NCBI GenBank assembly: GCA_028023455.1
Contig: JAQFVV010000012.1
Span: 3,126,023 to 3,190,022 of the forward strand
DNA from: Epiperipatus broadwayi
Lineage: Eukaryota; Onychophora; Udeonychophora; Euonychophora; Peripatidae
Length of the DNA: 64,000 nt
Direction of reading: 5' to 3'
Below, one piece after another: positions 11,459 through 27,384 of this stretch. The notes under the pieces are model-generated. The model worked only from the letters and a program-made list of their open reading frames with translations, had not been told where the DNA came from and did no database searches. The translations under genes were made by a program, and so were the position numbers. Numbering within the stretch: position 1 is the stretch's first letter; the number at the start of each line of letters is the position of its first letter.

Positions 11459-11474
11459 TTTTATGTATAAAAGG

Positions 11475-11478
<4 letters not shown>

Positions 11479-11513
<35 letters not shown>
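11479..11513. repeat. (TA)n microsatellite
   Basis: TA dinucleotide run at the truncated 5' edge of the PLE on its left. It is followed by ATTACAAATAAAATGTCC, which resembles the end of the small terminal-inverted-repeat element at 27.16 kb. Confidence 0.9.
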
Positions 11514-11515
<2 letters not shown>

Positions 11516-11586
11516 CAAATAAAATGTCCTTTAATTCAAAACTATATAAACATTAAGAACATAAAGCTAAATTAGTCAATAAATAA

Positions 11587-11930
11587 TCAAAATTATTCCA
11601 AATTCACAACTCAAACAGACTAGTCAAGAAAATAAACTCTAAAACAATAGCAAGGGTTTCACTGCTACAAGCAGACTTCTCAAGTGTAAAAAACTACAAA
11701 ATAACATATTTAAACTATCCACAATTCCACTTATCTCCTATACACCCTTAATCTTAAAAGAACTTTTAAATAAGTTAATTGCTTCAGAATCATACATTTG
11801 TAATAATAACGATTCTTTAATTCTTCTTTTTATTTCTTTTTTTTTCAAAAGAGACAACCTTAGCTTCATGGATATGTAAAGCAGAACTAAAATGTTTTAT
11901 TTCATTTAAGCTCAAAAAAGGTCAATTTTA
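11587..11930 (-). pseudogene. Penelope-like element 3' end, left arm of inverted pair
   Basis: Minus-strand copy of the terminal part of a PLE: the C-terminal endonuclease codons (about 11,745-11,925) and the 3' untranslated region out to about 11,587. It mirrors the end of the plus copy that follows; for example CCACAATTCCACTTATCTCC here matches the reverse complement near 12,482. It breaks off around 11,930, where the plus-strand half starts. The coding part is too short and damaged to be functional. Confidence 0.7.
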
Positions 11931-12640
11931 TAAAGATTATTTGAGTGTTGTCTACTCTGATAAATTTGTTAAAAGTATTTTATTTAATAGTAATAATATT
12001 TATAATAATGTAAAGGATAGAGAAAAATATGGTTTTATTTATTTGCTATTTAAATTGTCTTTAAATAAAATTGTATGTAAAAAATAGTAATTTGTTTGGA
12101 AATAAGAAAATTGCCTGGAAAAGAGGCATTACATTGAATAATTTATTAAATAATACAAAGAAAATTTTTCATAAAAATACCATTTCTGGAGTAGTGAATA
12201 TTATCCATTGTTTTTGTAAGAAGGTATATATAGATTAGAGTAGATTGAGCTTAAATGAAAGAATAAAGTTACATAAAATTAGGGTTAGAAATAAGTATGT
12301 TAGTTCTGCTTTGTATATACATGAAAATGATACAGATCACACTATTAATTTTGATAAAGCAAATGTTGTCTTCTTTGAGAGAAATGAAATAAAAAGAAGA
12401 AATAAAGAATTTTATTATTAAAAATTTATGATCCTGAAGCAATTAACTTATTTAAAAGTTTTTTAATATTAAGGGTGCATAGGAAATAAGTGGAATTGTG
12501 GGTAATTTTTAATTTAAATATATTATTTTGTAGTTCTTTACACTTAAGAAATATGCTTGTAGTAGTGAATTGTTTGGTACTGTTTTTGAGTTTATTTTTG
12601 GCTAGTCTGATTGAGTTGTGAATTTGGGATATATTTATTT
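11931..12640 (+). pseudogene. Degenerate Penelope-like element, right arm
   Basis: Plus-strand PLE relic. Translated piecewise it gives GQFYKDYLSVVYSDKFVKSI, a linker-like GNKKIAWKRGITLNNLLN, then SGVVNIIHCFCKKVYID followed by a stop where YIG-Q is expected. RLSLNERIKLHKIRVRNKY and SSALYIHENDTDHTINFD (histidine region) follow, then a FFERNEIKRRNKE helix. The layout matches the nuclease at 10.8-11.5 kb, so it is the same broad subfamily, but with in-frame stops and frameshifts. The 3' untranslated region ends near 12,640 with sequence shared by the left arm. It forms a head-to-head, 3'-outward pair with the 11,587-11,930 segment. Non-functional. Confidence 0.75.
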
Positions 12641-16977
<4,337 letters not shown>

Positions 16978-17125
16978 CAGCTGAAACACACAGGCTTATA
17001 TATACCTGTGTCTATATATGTAATATATAGGGTATATTAGCACAGACTTTTACATGACCCACCACTCTCCAAACATTCTCTCAACACTGATACACTCGAA
17101 CATATATATATATTGAAACAGATAT
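16978..17125 (-). mobile_element. Ribozyme repeat family B, truncated copy
   Basis: Reverse orientation of the same part of family B as the 2,159 copy: CTGAAACACACAGGC, the CAGG...CCTG hairpin, GGTATATTAGCACAGACTTT, CATGACCCACCACTCTCC and ACACTGATACACTCGAACAT. It stops before the ribozyme at a short (TA)n run. The 3' boundary (CTGAAACAC on the displayed strand) matches the other family B copies. Confidence 0.75.
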
Positions 17126-17759
17126 TCTGTTCCTCATATAAATATTCAAAAGATTCCCCCCATTCAAAAATGTCTAGCGTGATTCAGTCTAATTGGAAAC
17201 GCAATAAAGTTGTGATTCGTTAAAAATGAAAAATAAAATCATATTTTTGATTTTTAGTATTGATGGATTTAAATAAAATGTTATATCGTCTTATTTTATT
17301 TTTTTTTTTATCTGTCTCAATAAAAAAAAAAGAAATTAATTATCCAATCATTAAAAAGAAAGAAAAAAGATACTTGAGTTAAACTGAGGCAGTATTCAAA
17401 TTAGGCACGTCGTTAAAAAGAAAAGAACTTTCGTCTTACACAAAGAAGCAGAACATATTGAATTTTTTTTTTTAAAAAAGAAAGTGTATTACTTAATTCT
17501 TTTGACAAATTAAAATATAGCTTTAACTAAACCTGAGAATGGAAAAAGAAAACTTTGCTAGAGGAATTATGAAGACAATGGGGTAATTTAGCGGCTTCAA
17601 TCTCTCCACGCTGTGCCATGACTTTCCATAAATGAAATAACCCGCCTTCTTTTAGAGTAAAATGGACTGTAAAACTGGAAGGTAATTATGTTATAGGAAT
17701 GTTTAGACATCTTTACCATAAATTATAAATTGACATCATGAAATATCTACATAAAAATT
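17126..17759. other. No gene recognised
   Basis: Spacer with several A/T homopolymer runs. A short richer patch at about 17,570-17,660 is unassigned. Confidence 0.55.
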
Positions 17760-18075
17760 ATTTTTATAAAATATTAAAACATATTTATCATATGTTATGA
17801 AGTGAATTTATGAAACGGTTGCATACGTTTTGTTTAATAAAATATTAAGACATCTTTATTATACGTTATAAGGTGAAGTTATGAAATAATTATATAGAAT
17901 TTGTTTTATAAAATATTAAAACATCTTTATCATGCGTTATAAAGTGAAGTTATGAAATAATTACGTAGAATTTATTTTGTAAAATATTAGAACATGTTTA
18001 TCATACGTTATAAAATGAAGTTATGAAATAGTTATACACAAATTTATTTATAAAAATATTTGAACGTATTTACTA
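17760..18075. repeat. Tandem repeat, 71-bp period, about 4.5 copies
   Basis: The block AATATTA(A/G)(A/G)ACAT recurs at about 17,771, 17,842, 17,913, 17,984 and 18,056, spacing 71-72 bp. Units share CGTTATAA(A/G)GTGAAGTTATG. Units differ by several substitutions each, so the array is not freshly amplified. It abuts the next array. Confidence 0.9.
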
Positions 18076-18119
18076 TATGGATTAGAAATGCTTTAATTGC
18101 ATATTACTTCTATCTGGGT

Positions 18120-18540
18120 AATGTAATTACTAAATGATAAATGCTCCACAAGCCAAACGGAGTTTATGTGTATGAATATACCTTTATATTTGACTAAATT
18201 AGAAATGCTTTAATTACTAAATGATAAATGCTCCACAAGCCAAACAGAATTTATGTATATGAATATACTTTTATATTTGACTAAATTATAAATGCTCCAC
18301 AAGCCAAACAGAGTTTATGTGTATGAATATACCTTTATATTTGACTAAATTAGAAATGCTTTAATTACTAAATGATAAATGCTCCACAAGCCAAACAGAG
18401 TTTATGTATATGAATATAGTTTTATATTTGACTAAATTATAAATGCTCCACAAGTCAAACAGAGTTTATGTGTATGAATATACTTTTATATTTGGCTAAA
18501 TTATAAATGCCTCAATTATCAAATGATAAATGCTCTACAA
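18120..18540. repeat. Tandem repeat with alternating 87- and 64-bp units
   Basis: ATGCTCCACAAG occurs at 18,141, 18,228, 18,292, 18,379 and 18,443, with a variant at 18,530. The spacings are 87, 64, 87, 64 and 87 bp, which is a 151-bp higher-order unit. The longer unit contains an extra TTTAATTACTAAATGATAAA piece. All units carry GAGTTTATGT(G/A)TATGAATAT and TTTATATTTG(A/G)CTAAATTA. Confidence 0.9.
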
Positions 18541-18822
18541 ACCAAGAATTGTTGAGTTCAAATATCTACCAATCAGTAATAATTCATAAAATGATGAAAT
18601 GCTGTATAAATCATAAATGCTTGACTGCTTCTAAGCTTCTTATAATGTAACAGAGTTTATGTATAAGAATATACTTTTATATTTGACTAAATTATAAATG
18701 CTTTAATTACCAAATGATGAATGCTCCACAAACCAAGAATTGCTGAATTTAAATGTTTACCAATCAGTAATAATTCATAAAATAACAAAATGTCATATAA
18801 ATCATAAATGCTTAACTGCTAC
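18541..18822. repeat. Duplicated segment joining two tandem arrays
   Basis: About 110 bp starting CCAAGAATTG(T/C)TGA(G/A)TT at 18,541 is repeated at about 18,732, including CCAATCAGTAATAATTCATA and ATAAATCATAAATGCTT. The first copy runs back into the 87/64-bp unit and the second into the 57-bp array, so it bridges the two. Confidence 0.8.
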
Positions 18823-19140
18823 CAAGCTTCTTCTCATAAAGGAATACAAAAATAAACTATTGTTGAATTGGAATATTTCCAAGCTTCTTCTCATAAAGGA
18901 ATACAAAAATGAACTATTGTTGAATTGGAATATTTCCAAGCTTCTTCTCATAAAGGAATACAAAAATAAACTATTGTTGAATTGGAATATTTCCAAGCTT
19001 CTTCTCATAAAGGAATACAAAAATGAACTATTGTTGAATTGGAATATTTCCAAGCTTCTTCTCATAAAGGAATTCAAAAATGAACTATTGTTGAATTAGA
19101 CTGTTTCCAAACGTCTTCTCATAAATGAACTTGTAAATGA
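18823..19140. repeat. Tandem repeat, 57-bp period, five and a half copies
   Basis: CAAGCTTCTTCTCATAAAGG recurs exactly every 57 bp from 18,823 (18,880, 18,937, 18,994, 19,051), with a diverged unit at 19,108. Units 1 and 3 read AATAAAC where units 2 and 4 read AATGAAC, so there is a 114-bp higher-order pattern. Because 57 is divisible by three, frames stay open on both strands and translate to 19-residue repeats. I treat this as chance and not as a protein. Confidence 0.95.
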
Positions 19141-21519
19141 ATTATTGATAAAAAAAAAGAACTGCTTCTAGCTCTTTCATAAGTAAAATGAAAATGAATT
19201 ATCATGTGGATAAAAATGAACTTCGTAAGAAATTGCTAATTAATTGTTATTTAATAAATTTTTTTGTTACTAAAAATTAAATTGGTTATCCAGTTGTCCA
19301 GTTTTGTTTTGTTTTATTGCATCACTCATCAGTTATAGCACTGGTTCATGAGAATCTCATGCCTTCTGAGCTATGTCTGACATAACTAGACCTAGGCCAG
19401 TCAGGTTGTAGTGAGACGGAACTCTAATGGCGCTGTTTGGAAAACCAAACATATAAATGTTTAGATGTTTCCAGTCTCTATGGTACTACATCCTCTGATG
19501 AGCAGGAAATATTGTTGTAGGTGCCATTAACATCTGCATTAGGAATGTCAATTGATAGTTCCTTCCTACAGCATGCTCATCAGAAAATTGTTACAACTGA
19601 CGTAATAAAAGGGTTGTATGCGGGTCCGGTTACAATATATATATATATATGTGTGTGTGTGTTTTTTTCGAGTGTATCAGTGTTGAGAGATAGTTTGGAG
19701 AGTGGTGGATCATATAATCAAATAGAAGAGCAGAAATGAGGCTTTCTAATTAAATAATTCCAAGAAATGTTTTCCTAATTTAAAAATAATAGTGCTAGTT
19801 CTAAAATCATAAAATGTGTTTATTTGGAAAGTAAATATTTTATTCTATGAAATAAATCTCAATAACCACCACCTAACATTATCTATGATTATTTGTAATA
19901 TGTTCTAAAAGCACCTAGAATCTAATATTCATCTTTTGTTTTAATGTTTGTGGAAAGTTTAAATATAAGTTAATGTAATAAGGGAAGAGGATTCTGAAGT
20001 CAAGGTAGACTAATATTTCTATCATATTAATTAAGTTATCCAACACTGTTTAGTAATTTAAGCTATATTCCAAATAGAGTGGTGATAGTTTTTCTTAAAA
20101 TTTTTGTATATGTTGTTTCAAGCAGTGCATGTTAACAGGCTCCTTCATTTACTTTTATATATTTTGCTTCATCCCACTGGGAATATCGGAAAGCCAAACT
20201 CTATTTTGTCATATCCAGGTCTGAGAACAGGCTATGAAGCCCTCTTGGAACTTTCTTCACCATGTGAGGTAGCACTGCATGGGATTACTCCAGGACAAAT
20301 ATTCCATAGCATCTCCCACAAGATCATTCTTTGTTCAATGAGGCAATGCTGCTGACACAGAAAGAAATTGGTCTCTATTTCTTCAGTATAAAATATAAAG
20401 CCCCTTTTAGGATTTGAGACTGGATCACAGATAAATATGCCATCATTCTTGCACCACTCTCTTATTTCTTATTTCAAATAAAAACTTATGAATATTTATC
20501 AGCCATAATGTTATGATTTTACTAAACAGATTTCTTTATAATTTATAAATATTCTCATGTGTGCACCATTCTGCAACACAGTTATAGATTTCAAATTAAT
20601 TCATCCACATACATTTCTTTCTCAGCATAAGCTGAGATTAATTATTCCATTTATTAATGTTAGTAATAATTATGTAAAGTTGTAATAAAACTAAATAATC
20701 CTTGCTAGTTAAATTCGATAAAGTGCTAATATTTCTCGCTAGGGGTGGATCAAAAAATCTTAAATCTATTTATATTATAGTGTTATTCAAATCATATTTC
20801 TATAATGTAATCAGTCAGTTATTGGCATATAAATCAGTCCACACTAAATAACACACCAATGAATATATCTATGATTTCTTAAATTGTGCAAAAGAAAGTT
20901 TTCTATTCATATGTACTCAACTTATTAATACTTTGTTTCAATTACATTATTAAAGTAGAAATATATATAGCTAAATCTTTGGAATCATTGTTTTCTTTAT
21001 TCATTAAATATTATACTCACTATGAGTAGGTGATGAGATCCCACTAATATTATATGTAAATAACATGAAAAGTCATGATCTTTGAGAGATATTAAAACTT
21101 ATGATTATTATTATGATAAGGGCTTTACCATAGTGTCCATTTCCAAATAGAGTATTTTTGTTTCTCTACTTTGTGATGCTGGCTGAGAAAAATAAAGATA
21201 GAACAGGTATCATCAGGATTCATAAGTTGGTAGATCTGAAAAATAGGTAAATAGGACAAAGTTCATGAGTGTTCCTCACCTGTATATCTCATGCATGATT
21301 GGACTTTAGGTACTTTTGCCTAGATTCTAGATTTTGTTATATGAACATACAAACTGATCAGTACAATATGTTGCTAAGTAGTTCAACTTATAGAGTACTG
21401 AGTTATGAAAACTAGCTAAATTAGATTAAGACTGTTATATCCGCCAGTCTGACTGTGCCAATGTTATAACCGCAAGTATGACTGTGCGGTCAGCATATAA
21501 CTATGTTCAATTCCCACGA
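19141..21519. other. No gene recognised; mixed old repeat sequence
   Basis: Includes a (TA)n(TG)n run near 19,635-19,662 and then about 50 bp (19,668-19,718) resembling family B (GAGTGTATCAGTGTTGAGAG). The interval 19,360-19,620 contains CTGATGAGCAGG and CATGCTCATCAG in inverted orientation, without a ribozyme fold. The interval 20,100-20,480 is richer in G+C and may be an old mobile-element fragment; its plus frame (20,104-20,355) resembles no family I know. Confidence 0.5.
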
Positions 21520-21715
21520 TGTTCTCTTGCAATGAATGCTCTGCTGCAAATGCTCTCCAATGAATGTTCTGCAATGAATGCTCTGAATACACTCTGTATT
21601 CTCTGCAACGAATGCTCTGCCATGGATGCTCTGCAATGAATCCTCTCCAACAAGTGGTCTGCAACAAATGCTCTGCAACTGATGCTCTGCAATGAATGCT
21701 CTCAATATCTCCACT
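21520..21715. repeat. Minisatellite, about 15-bp unit
   Basis: Degenerate tandem copies of a motif close to GCTCTGCAATGAAT, for example at 21,535-21,550, 21,575-21,590 and 21,610-21,650. The roughly 15-bp period keeps several frames open on both strands and gives five-residue protein-like repeats, which I regard as shadows of the repeat. Confidence 0.8.
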
Positions 21716-22676
21716 GTGGTCTCTCCATCTCTGTGGGCTCTTTCAGCTACCCCATGGACTACATTTCCACTGGGCACTGGTCATTAACTGCAAGCACTGA
21801 TGCGAGATACCTCTACTGTAGTTGTAAAATACTGCATGACTGCTCTCTACTGGAGTTGTCCTCTAATTCCTGCCCTGCATAGTTGTTACCCCATCTTCAT
21901 ATCGCTTTCTGATAACTGCAACATTGTCCAATAAGGCACAGTCTCTTGACTAGAAATATTTGTAATCAGCAAATATTTCTTGGAATTGTCGATTGCCATT
22001 ATGCCAATGTCTTAATTATATTCCACAGTTATCAGCGTGCGATCTAAAACAACCTCTCGAATAAATTCTAGTTTTTCTGGAGTGCACAAACATGTCTGCC
22101 ATTTTTAAAAACTCTACAAAGACAATAAATGCTGCTAAACAAAATTATATAGACATTTATTAGAAAAGAAACCTGAACAATGTATCAATTTTAGTCTTTC
22201 ATGAATAAAAATAATACACTAGGCTTTGGGTTTTAGAATGTTCCTGCATATAATAAGCATTGCCTATCTCAGAACTTTGCTGACTTTTAACTCCATTTCA
22301 AGTTCTATTATTTATTTATTTATTATCTAGCATATTTGTGTTTAGTTATGAGTAAATGTTTTAGATTTACATACATTTCAAGAAAAACCAAAATAATTCA
22401 CCAAATTTATCATAAAATAATTATTTTATATTTAAGATAACTTATTTAGGTTTCATATTATCATAATTTCAACTCTGAATAAGTTCTACATCTTTGTAAA
22501 TTTTGTATATTTAACAAAGGAATGTATTCACAGATTTTTTTTCAATTTTCAATTTATGACTATCGTACAACATCATAACGAATGTTATCCACTAAATCAG
22601 TATTTTGTATTAGCTTTATTCTCTGATATTTTAGCAAGTTCATTTATGAGTTATAAATTATTTGTTATAAATAAAT
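21716..22676. other. No gene recognised
   Basis: Moderately A+T-rich sequence with no recognisable frame or terminal repeats. Confidence 0.55.
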
Positions 22677-22805
22677 AAATAATAATAATAATAATAATAA
22701 TTATTATTATTATTATTATTATTGTTGTTGTTGTTATTGTTGTTGTTATTGTTATTATTATTATTAATATTATTATTATTATTATTATTGTTGTTGTTGT
22801 TATTA

Positions 22806-22881
<76 letters not shown>

Positions 22882-22882
22882 C
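22677..22882. repeat. (TAA)n / (TTA)n / (TTG)n microsatellite
   Basis: Starts as TAA repeats, switches near 22,700 to TTA repeats, which makes a local palindrome, then alternates TTA and TTG triplets. Long poly-Asn or poly-Leu frames here are repeat artefacts. Confidence 0.95.
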
Positions 22883-23235
22883 CATTACTAAATTTAAATT
22901 ATAAATTTCATTTATTTTAGGTAGTTAAGTTATAAAAATAATCAATTATGCATTGGTATGTAATTCAAATAGCATTATCTTCCATATATATTTTTCAGTC
23001 CAGATAAAGGCCAGATTACTATCTTAAAAACCTTATCATATGCACCAGAGCTAGTATTTCTATGACTTCATATTTATCTCCAACATGTAGGGGTATGAAT
23101 TATGGACTTAAGAAATCAGAGTACCAAAATCTTACAGTCATTTTAATCTGATATCAATTTGGAATTAATTTGCATTTAATAGAATCTCTGTTCTTCAGTC
23201 ACCATACATACACTTGTCCAATTCATATCATTGCA

Positions 23236-23273
<38 letters not shown>

Positions 23274-24082
23274 TAAAAATAACATTTAAGAAAATGGAAA
23301 ACTGAAATTCAGAATGAAATTGACGAGGACATAAAAAAACGAAATTGTTAAATGGAAAATAAATTCCATAAAAAAATAAAATAAAAATATCAAAAATTAT
23401 AAATATCATCTTGATATGGAAAGAAAACTTATTTATAAAAAAAAAGATAATTTATCAATAAAAAGAACATGTGAAAAATTAAAAAAAAAAATTTTTTCTC
23501 TTACAATCATGTCAATTTTTTTTTTCAAAATTATAAGTATGTTAAATAATTAAGTTGTAATTGTTATTTATTGTCAATTGATTGTTTATAAATTTTACAA
23601 CTTAATCTGGGATTACTGGATCGTTTTTTTTTCTTTTCTTCAAATTATCCAGGAACTTGCTTACCCAATCCAGCCACATTACATGTAGTCTTGCTTTAAA
23701 TCTTTTAAATATCTTAAGATATAATTTAAGACTTTTAATGTCCATCTATTGTCATGTCTCATCCACTACCTTGACCATCACATCTTCATTTCCAACTATA
23801 ATTTTTAAACACATTTAACCTCATCTTCTTGTTCTACAAATATAGTTTATGCTCTCTGTTTTATGCAAGGTACACCCTTAAATCAGTAAAGAATGGAAAA
23901 AATTCAGAAAATAGTGGAATTATTGGAAATATTTTTAGGAAAAAAGAATTAATATCTATCTATATATATAATGATACACCAAATATTTGAAAAAATGAAA
24001 CAAAACGGGTATTAAAAATTATTAAGTTATTAGATTTATCAGTTTTATATAGGATCTTAAGTAACATCATTATAACTCATCT
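22883..24082. other. No gene recognised
   Basis: Contains a (TA)n(TG)n run near 23,237-23,273; otherwise A+T-rich. Confidence 0.6.
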
Positions 24083-24357
24083 GTTATATATAGAGCTCAC
24101 AAAACAAGCTTTTAACAAGCTTTGAGAATATCCTCAACCCCAGACCAATTTCTGCATCTAGTATTGTCAGTGATGTGCCAAGATATTCATTAGATTAAAA
24201 ATACTAGGACAAGCCCAGCACTTTATCTAATGTATAACTATTGAGAAGAAAATCTGAAACTTTCAGACATCCATATGTCTACAAATCCAACTATCTAACT
24301 CAAATAGGATATTCTCAAAGCTTGTTAAGAGGTTGTTTTGCAAGCTCTATATATAAC
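24083..24357. mobile_element. MITE-like element with 51-bp terminal inverted repeats
   Basis: Ends are GTTATATATAGAGCT(C/T)... on the left and its reverse complement ...AGCTCTATATATAAC on the right. Arms of about 51 bp also share AACAAGCTTTGAGAATATCC. The 170-bp interior is single-copy and has no coding frame. A 275-bp length with long inverted ends and no gene fits a MITE. The superfamily is unclear because I see no convincing target duplication. Confidence 0.75.
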
Positions 24358-24479
24358 ATTTGTAAATACGAGCTTTATTAAAATCAGGTCATGTGTCATC
24401 TGACTTGATTTTTTATCGTTTTATAACTCATCTGTACATAATTTTGGACTTGAATATTTAAAAAAAAACATATTCTGAT

Positions 24480-25470
24480 TGTGAAATACATTAGAAAATG
24501 ATAGATTACATCTGTGTATTAAGAAAATTAGAGAAAGAACCAGTAAACATAGAATACCTTTTATATATACATTTTTGATAAAGTATTTATATTTTAACCA
24601 ATTTAGTCATTACTAAAATGTTAAAAAATTAAGACATATATTCAGAATGTTGTCAATTACTAAAAAATATTTACCAAGATACATCAACAAAGATTGTGGC
24701 ATGTTTTTCTCTGGGAAGATTAATAATAATAAGAGTATAAATTAAGCTGATCTCATAGCTGCAAAAATATTTAAAGCAGTTTGATAGAAGTAAATGAAAG
24801 ACTAAAAAAATAAAAAATAAACAAACATTGCTTAAATTATTGGGTTTTTGCAGATGATGTAGTTGTTTTTACAAATAATTTTTCAATGACTTAGAAAATT
24901 TTACATAATCTATCAGAATAAAAATAAAAGTATAATTAAACAAAAACAAAAAAACTAAAACAGCATCAATGACTTTTAAACAAAAGAAAATAAAGATTGT
25001 AATGATTTTAAAACATTAACCAATATAAGTACTTTGTCTGATTGATAATATAGATAAAACATAATTTGTTATTATTAATTATAAAATTAACCTTGAATGA
25101 TATGAGTGCATTTGATAAAAATATATTATCAAAAAACGATTTTTATAAATGTATTTTATTATAGTTTACTTATGAATATGTTACTGTAATACTTTATAGA
25201 AATGCAATGCAGATAAGTATAATCACAAAGCAATGATTGGGGGGTGTATCTTGGGTATAAGAAGAATGGATTTTAAAAAAATATCTGATATCTGTTTGCT
25301 TTTTATTTCAAATAAGAGTCTAAAATTCATTACTTTAAACATATTAATAAAAGATATGAGAAAATATAAATTACAGAAATTAAATTTGATTAAAATACAA
25401 AAAATTCTAAGATGATGTGCTGCAATAAATTGGGAGAGATCTTAATCTTGTAGTGGACTGATATTTGTTG
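24480..25470 (+). pseudogene. Degenerate LINE reverse transcriptase (RTE-like)
   Basis: At 24,841-24,891 the frame reads WVFADDVVVFTNNFSMT, the palm-domain catalytic motif (F/YADD) of non-LTR reverse transcriptases, ending at a TAG. About 100 bp upstream a frame reads ADLIAAKIFKAV, which resembles the conserved stretch just before that motif in RTE-clade LINEs. Downstream at 25,231 a frame reads AMIGGCILGIRRMDFK, similar to the region after the reverse transcriptase in the same clade. The intervening frames have stops and shifts, and no endonuclease or tail was recognised. The catalytic motif call is fairly safe; the clade is a guess from motif spacing. Confidence 0.55.
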
Positions 25471-27159
25471 AAAAAGTAATTTTGATGATGAATATTATTG
25501 ATCTAATCAAAATAATTTTTAATTGGGAACATATTTATATTTTTACTAAAAACAAAAAGCAAGCAATACTAACAGTTCTGTTACTTATGAGTTTCATTAG
25601 CTTTTTGAGAGATAAGTGAAAAGTATATGTTATTTTTACTTTGTTTTTATTATAGTCTTATCTAAATCTTATTTTCGAATAAGATCAGTTTGATATCCAT
25701 TTATTGATTAATATTAGATAAACAATCAATTTTTTTGGGGGGATATTCATAAAAAAATTATCTGAGTTTAACTAATGTAAAAGTCAATCATTCTAAATTG
25801 ATCACCAAATATCGAGCAAGACAAGTTACTCTCTGTTTTTTATTTATTTATGAATTTTGTTATCATTATTATTACATTTAAAAGATTAGTCAGAAATTTA
25901 ATAGAAAGTAGTATTAATTATTAATATTTTTCCTTAAAAAAATATTGCTTTGTCTATTTCAGATTCAGCATTTAACTGTGTGTATATAGTGTTATATTAA
26001 ATTATTGCATTTTACGATTTATAAATTAGACATGTCTATTTTTAGCAAGATTTACAACAATGCTTTTTTTAATAATCACTTTAATGATTTTTTTTTTTTT
26101 TTTACATTAATCAAATTTATAGTATTCAGTCGGTCATGTGATACTCGGCTATCAGAAATGATAGTTTAGGCTTCTAAAAATATTTAATAATCATTCTTTT
26201 AAGGGTAATAATTATTACAGATTTTTAAACTATAAATAGAAACTTTACATATATATATCTTGCATTCACATGTCTTAAATTTTTACTACACTAATTATAA
26301 TTAATGTTTAAGACGTTTTAAATATAGTGTAAAAGTGTCTATTAATTATATTAATTTCTATTGTATGGTAATTATATCAATCTAAAAATAAATATATACA
26401 ATATATATATTCATTCCAAATGTCTAAACTTTTTTTAATAATAAAAAAAAGCCAACACTTTTTAGCATTCGTTATTTTCACTCTTTTGTTAATTGATTTC
26501 TTTACTTGTTTATAAGTTTTAGTTTTTCTTATCTATTAATACATGTTTTTGATATTACTTTATCACTTAAGCCGCCTAGACGTGATTTAAAATCTGTGTT
26601 ATTTTGAATTCGCAAACTTTTAACTGATTTTTCAAGCAATATAGTAACTTTTAAGTGCTTAATCATGTGTTAAGGTGCTTTTGAAAGATCACAAAATCAT
26701 TTTTGAAATAAGGTTGGTTTTGTATTCATGTGACATTTGATAGATTTTCTATGATTATTTTTGCTATCTGCAACGGCCAAAAATTAGAAAATTTTATAGT
26801 GCATTTTATATCATTTATACAAAATTTTGGTTTGAATAAAAAATTACATTTATCATAAAAACTTCAAAAAATAATTTGAGCTGTTTTTTAATGTAATGTA
26901 GCAAGTAAGGTACTAGTATAAAAATAAAATTTATAAAATTTCTTTGTATATGGGTATATGTGTTTTCTTTCTCTCTATATATTGCAACGGTCTATAATAG
27001 CTGCAAAGAAAGTCTACAAATAGAAATCGATATTCCTTAGATATTAAGTAATACATTCAGCGTTAAATATAATGATAACATATAAATGAAACATGTAGAA
27101 TGCATATATAACATCATCAAATTTAAATTCAAATTCTAATACTATAATATATTTATAAT
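25471..27159. other. No gene or clear repeat recognised
   Basis: A+T-rich sequence with long T runs (near 26,086-26,103) and no family resemblance. Confidence 0.6.
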
Positions 27160-27346
27160 ACAAATATAATGTCCGTTAATTAAAAAAAAACTATTTTAAT
27201 AAGAACAAAAATAATAAATATAAAGAATTAACCGAAAGTTTTTCTACGGATTGAAAGACTGTATATAATAGTTAATTACCATTATATTTATTATTTTTAT
27301 TGTTATTACAATAATTTTTTAATTAATAGACATTTTATTTGTATTA
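27160..27346. mobile_element. Small terminal-inverted-repeat element (MITE)
   Basis: Left end ATACAAATATAATGTCCGTT and right end ...AGACATTTTATTTGTAT are reverse complements with few mismatches. The arms extend about 60 bp into AAAAATAATAAATATAA. There is no coding capacity. The right half is repeated at 31,607-31,708. Similar single ends occur at 11,508 and 47,898, so this is a local family. Flanking TA dinucleotides would fit a TA target, but the flanks are too A+T-rich to be sure. Confidence 0.75.
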
Positions 27347-27384
27347 CAATATATATATGTTGAAACAAAGATTTTCATGTGTTG

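Noticed and set aside
18740-19099. Repeat protein with 19-residue units on both strands
   Set aside because: The 57-bp DNA repeat length is a multiple of three, so frames stay open on either strand by chance; no start context or flanking gene structure.
19480-19600. CTGATGAGCAGGAAAT and the inverted CTCATCAG nearby as ribozymes
   Set aside because: Stem II would have two pairs at most and no stem I partner is found.
21464-21777. Cys/His-rich repeat proteins in three overlapping frames
   Set aside because: Frames follow the 15-bp minisatellite period; several overlapping frames cannot all be real.
22658-22904. Long poly-Asn and poly-Leu open frames
   Set aside because: They are translations of the (TAA)n/(TTA)n/(TTG)n microsatellite.
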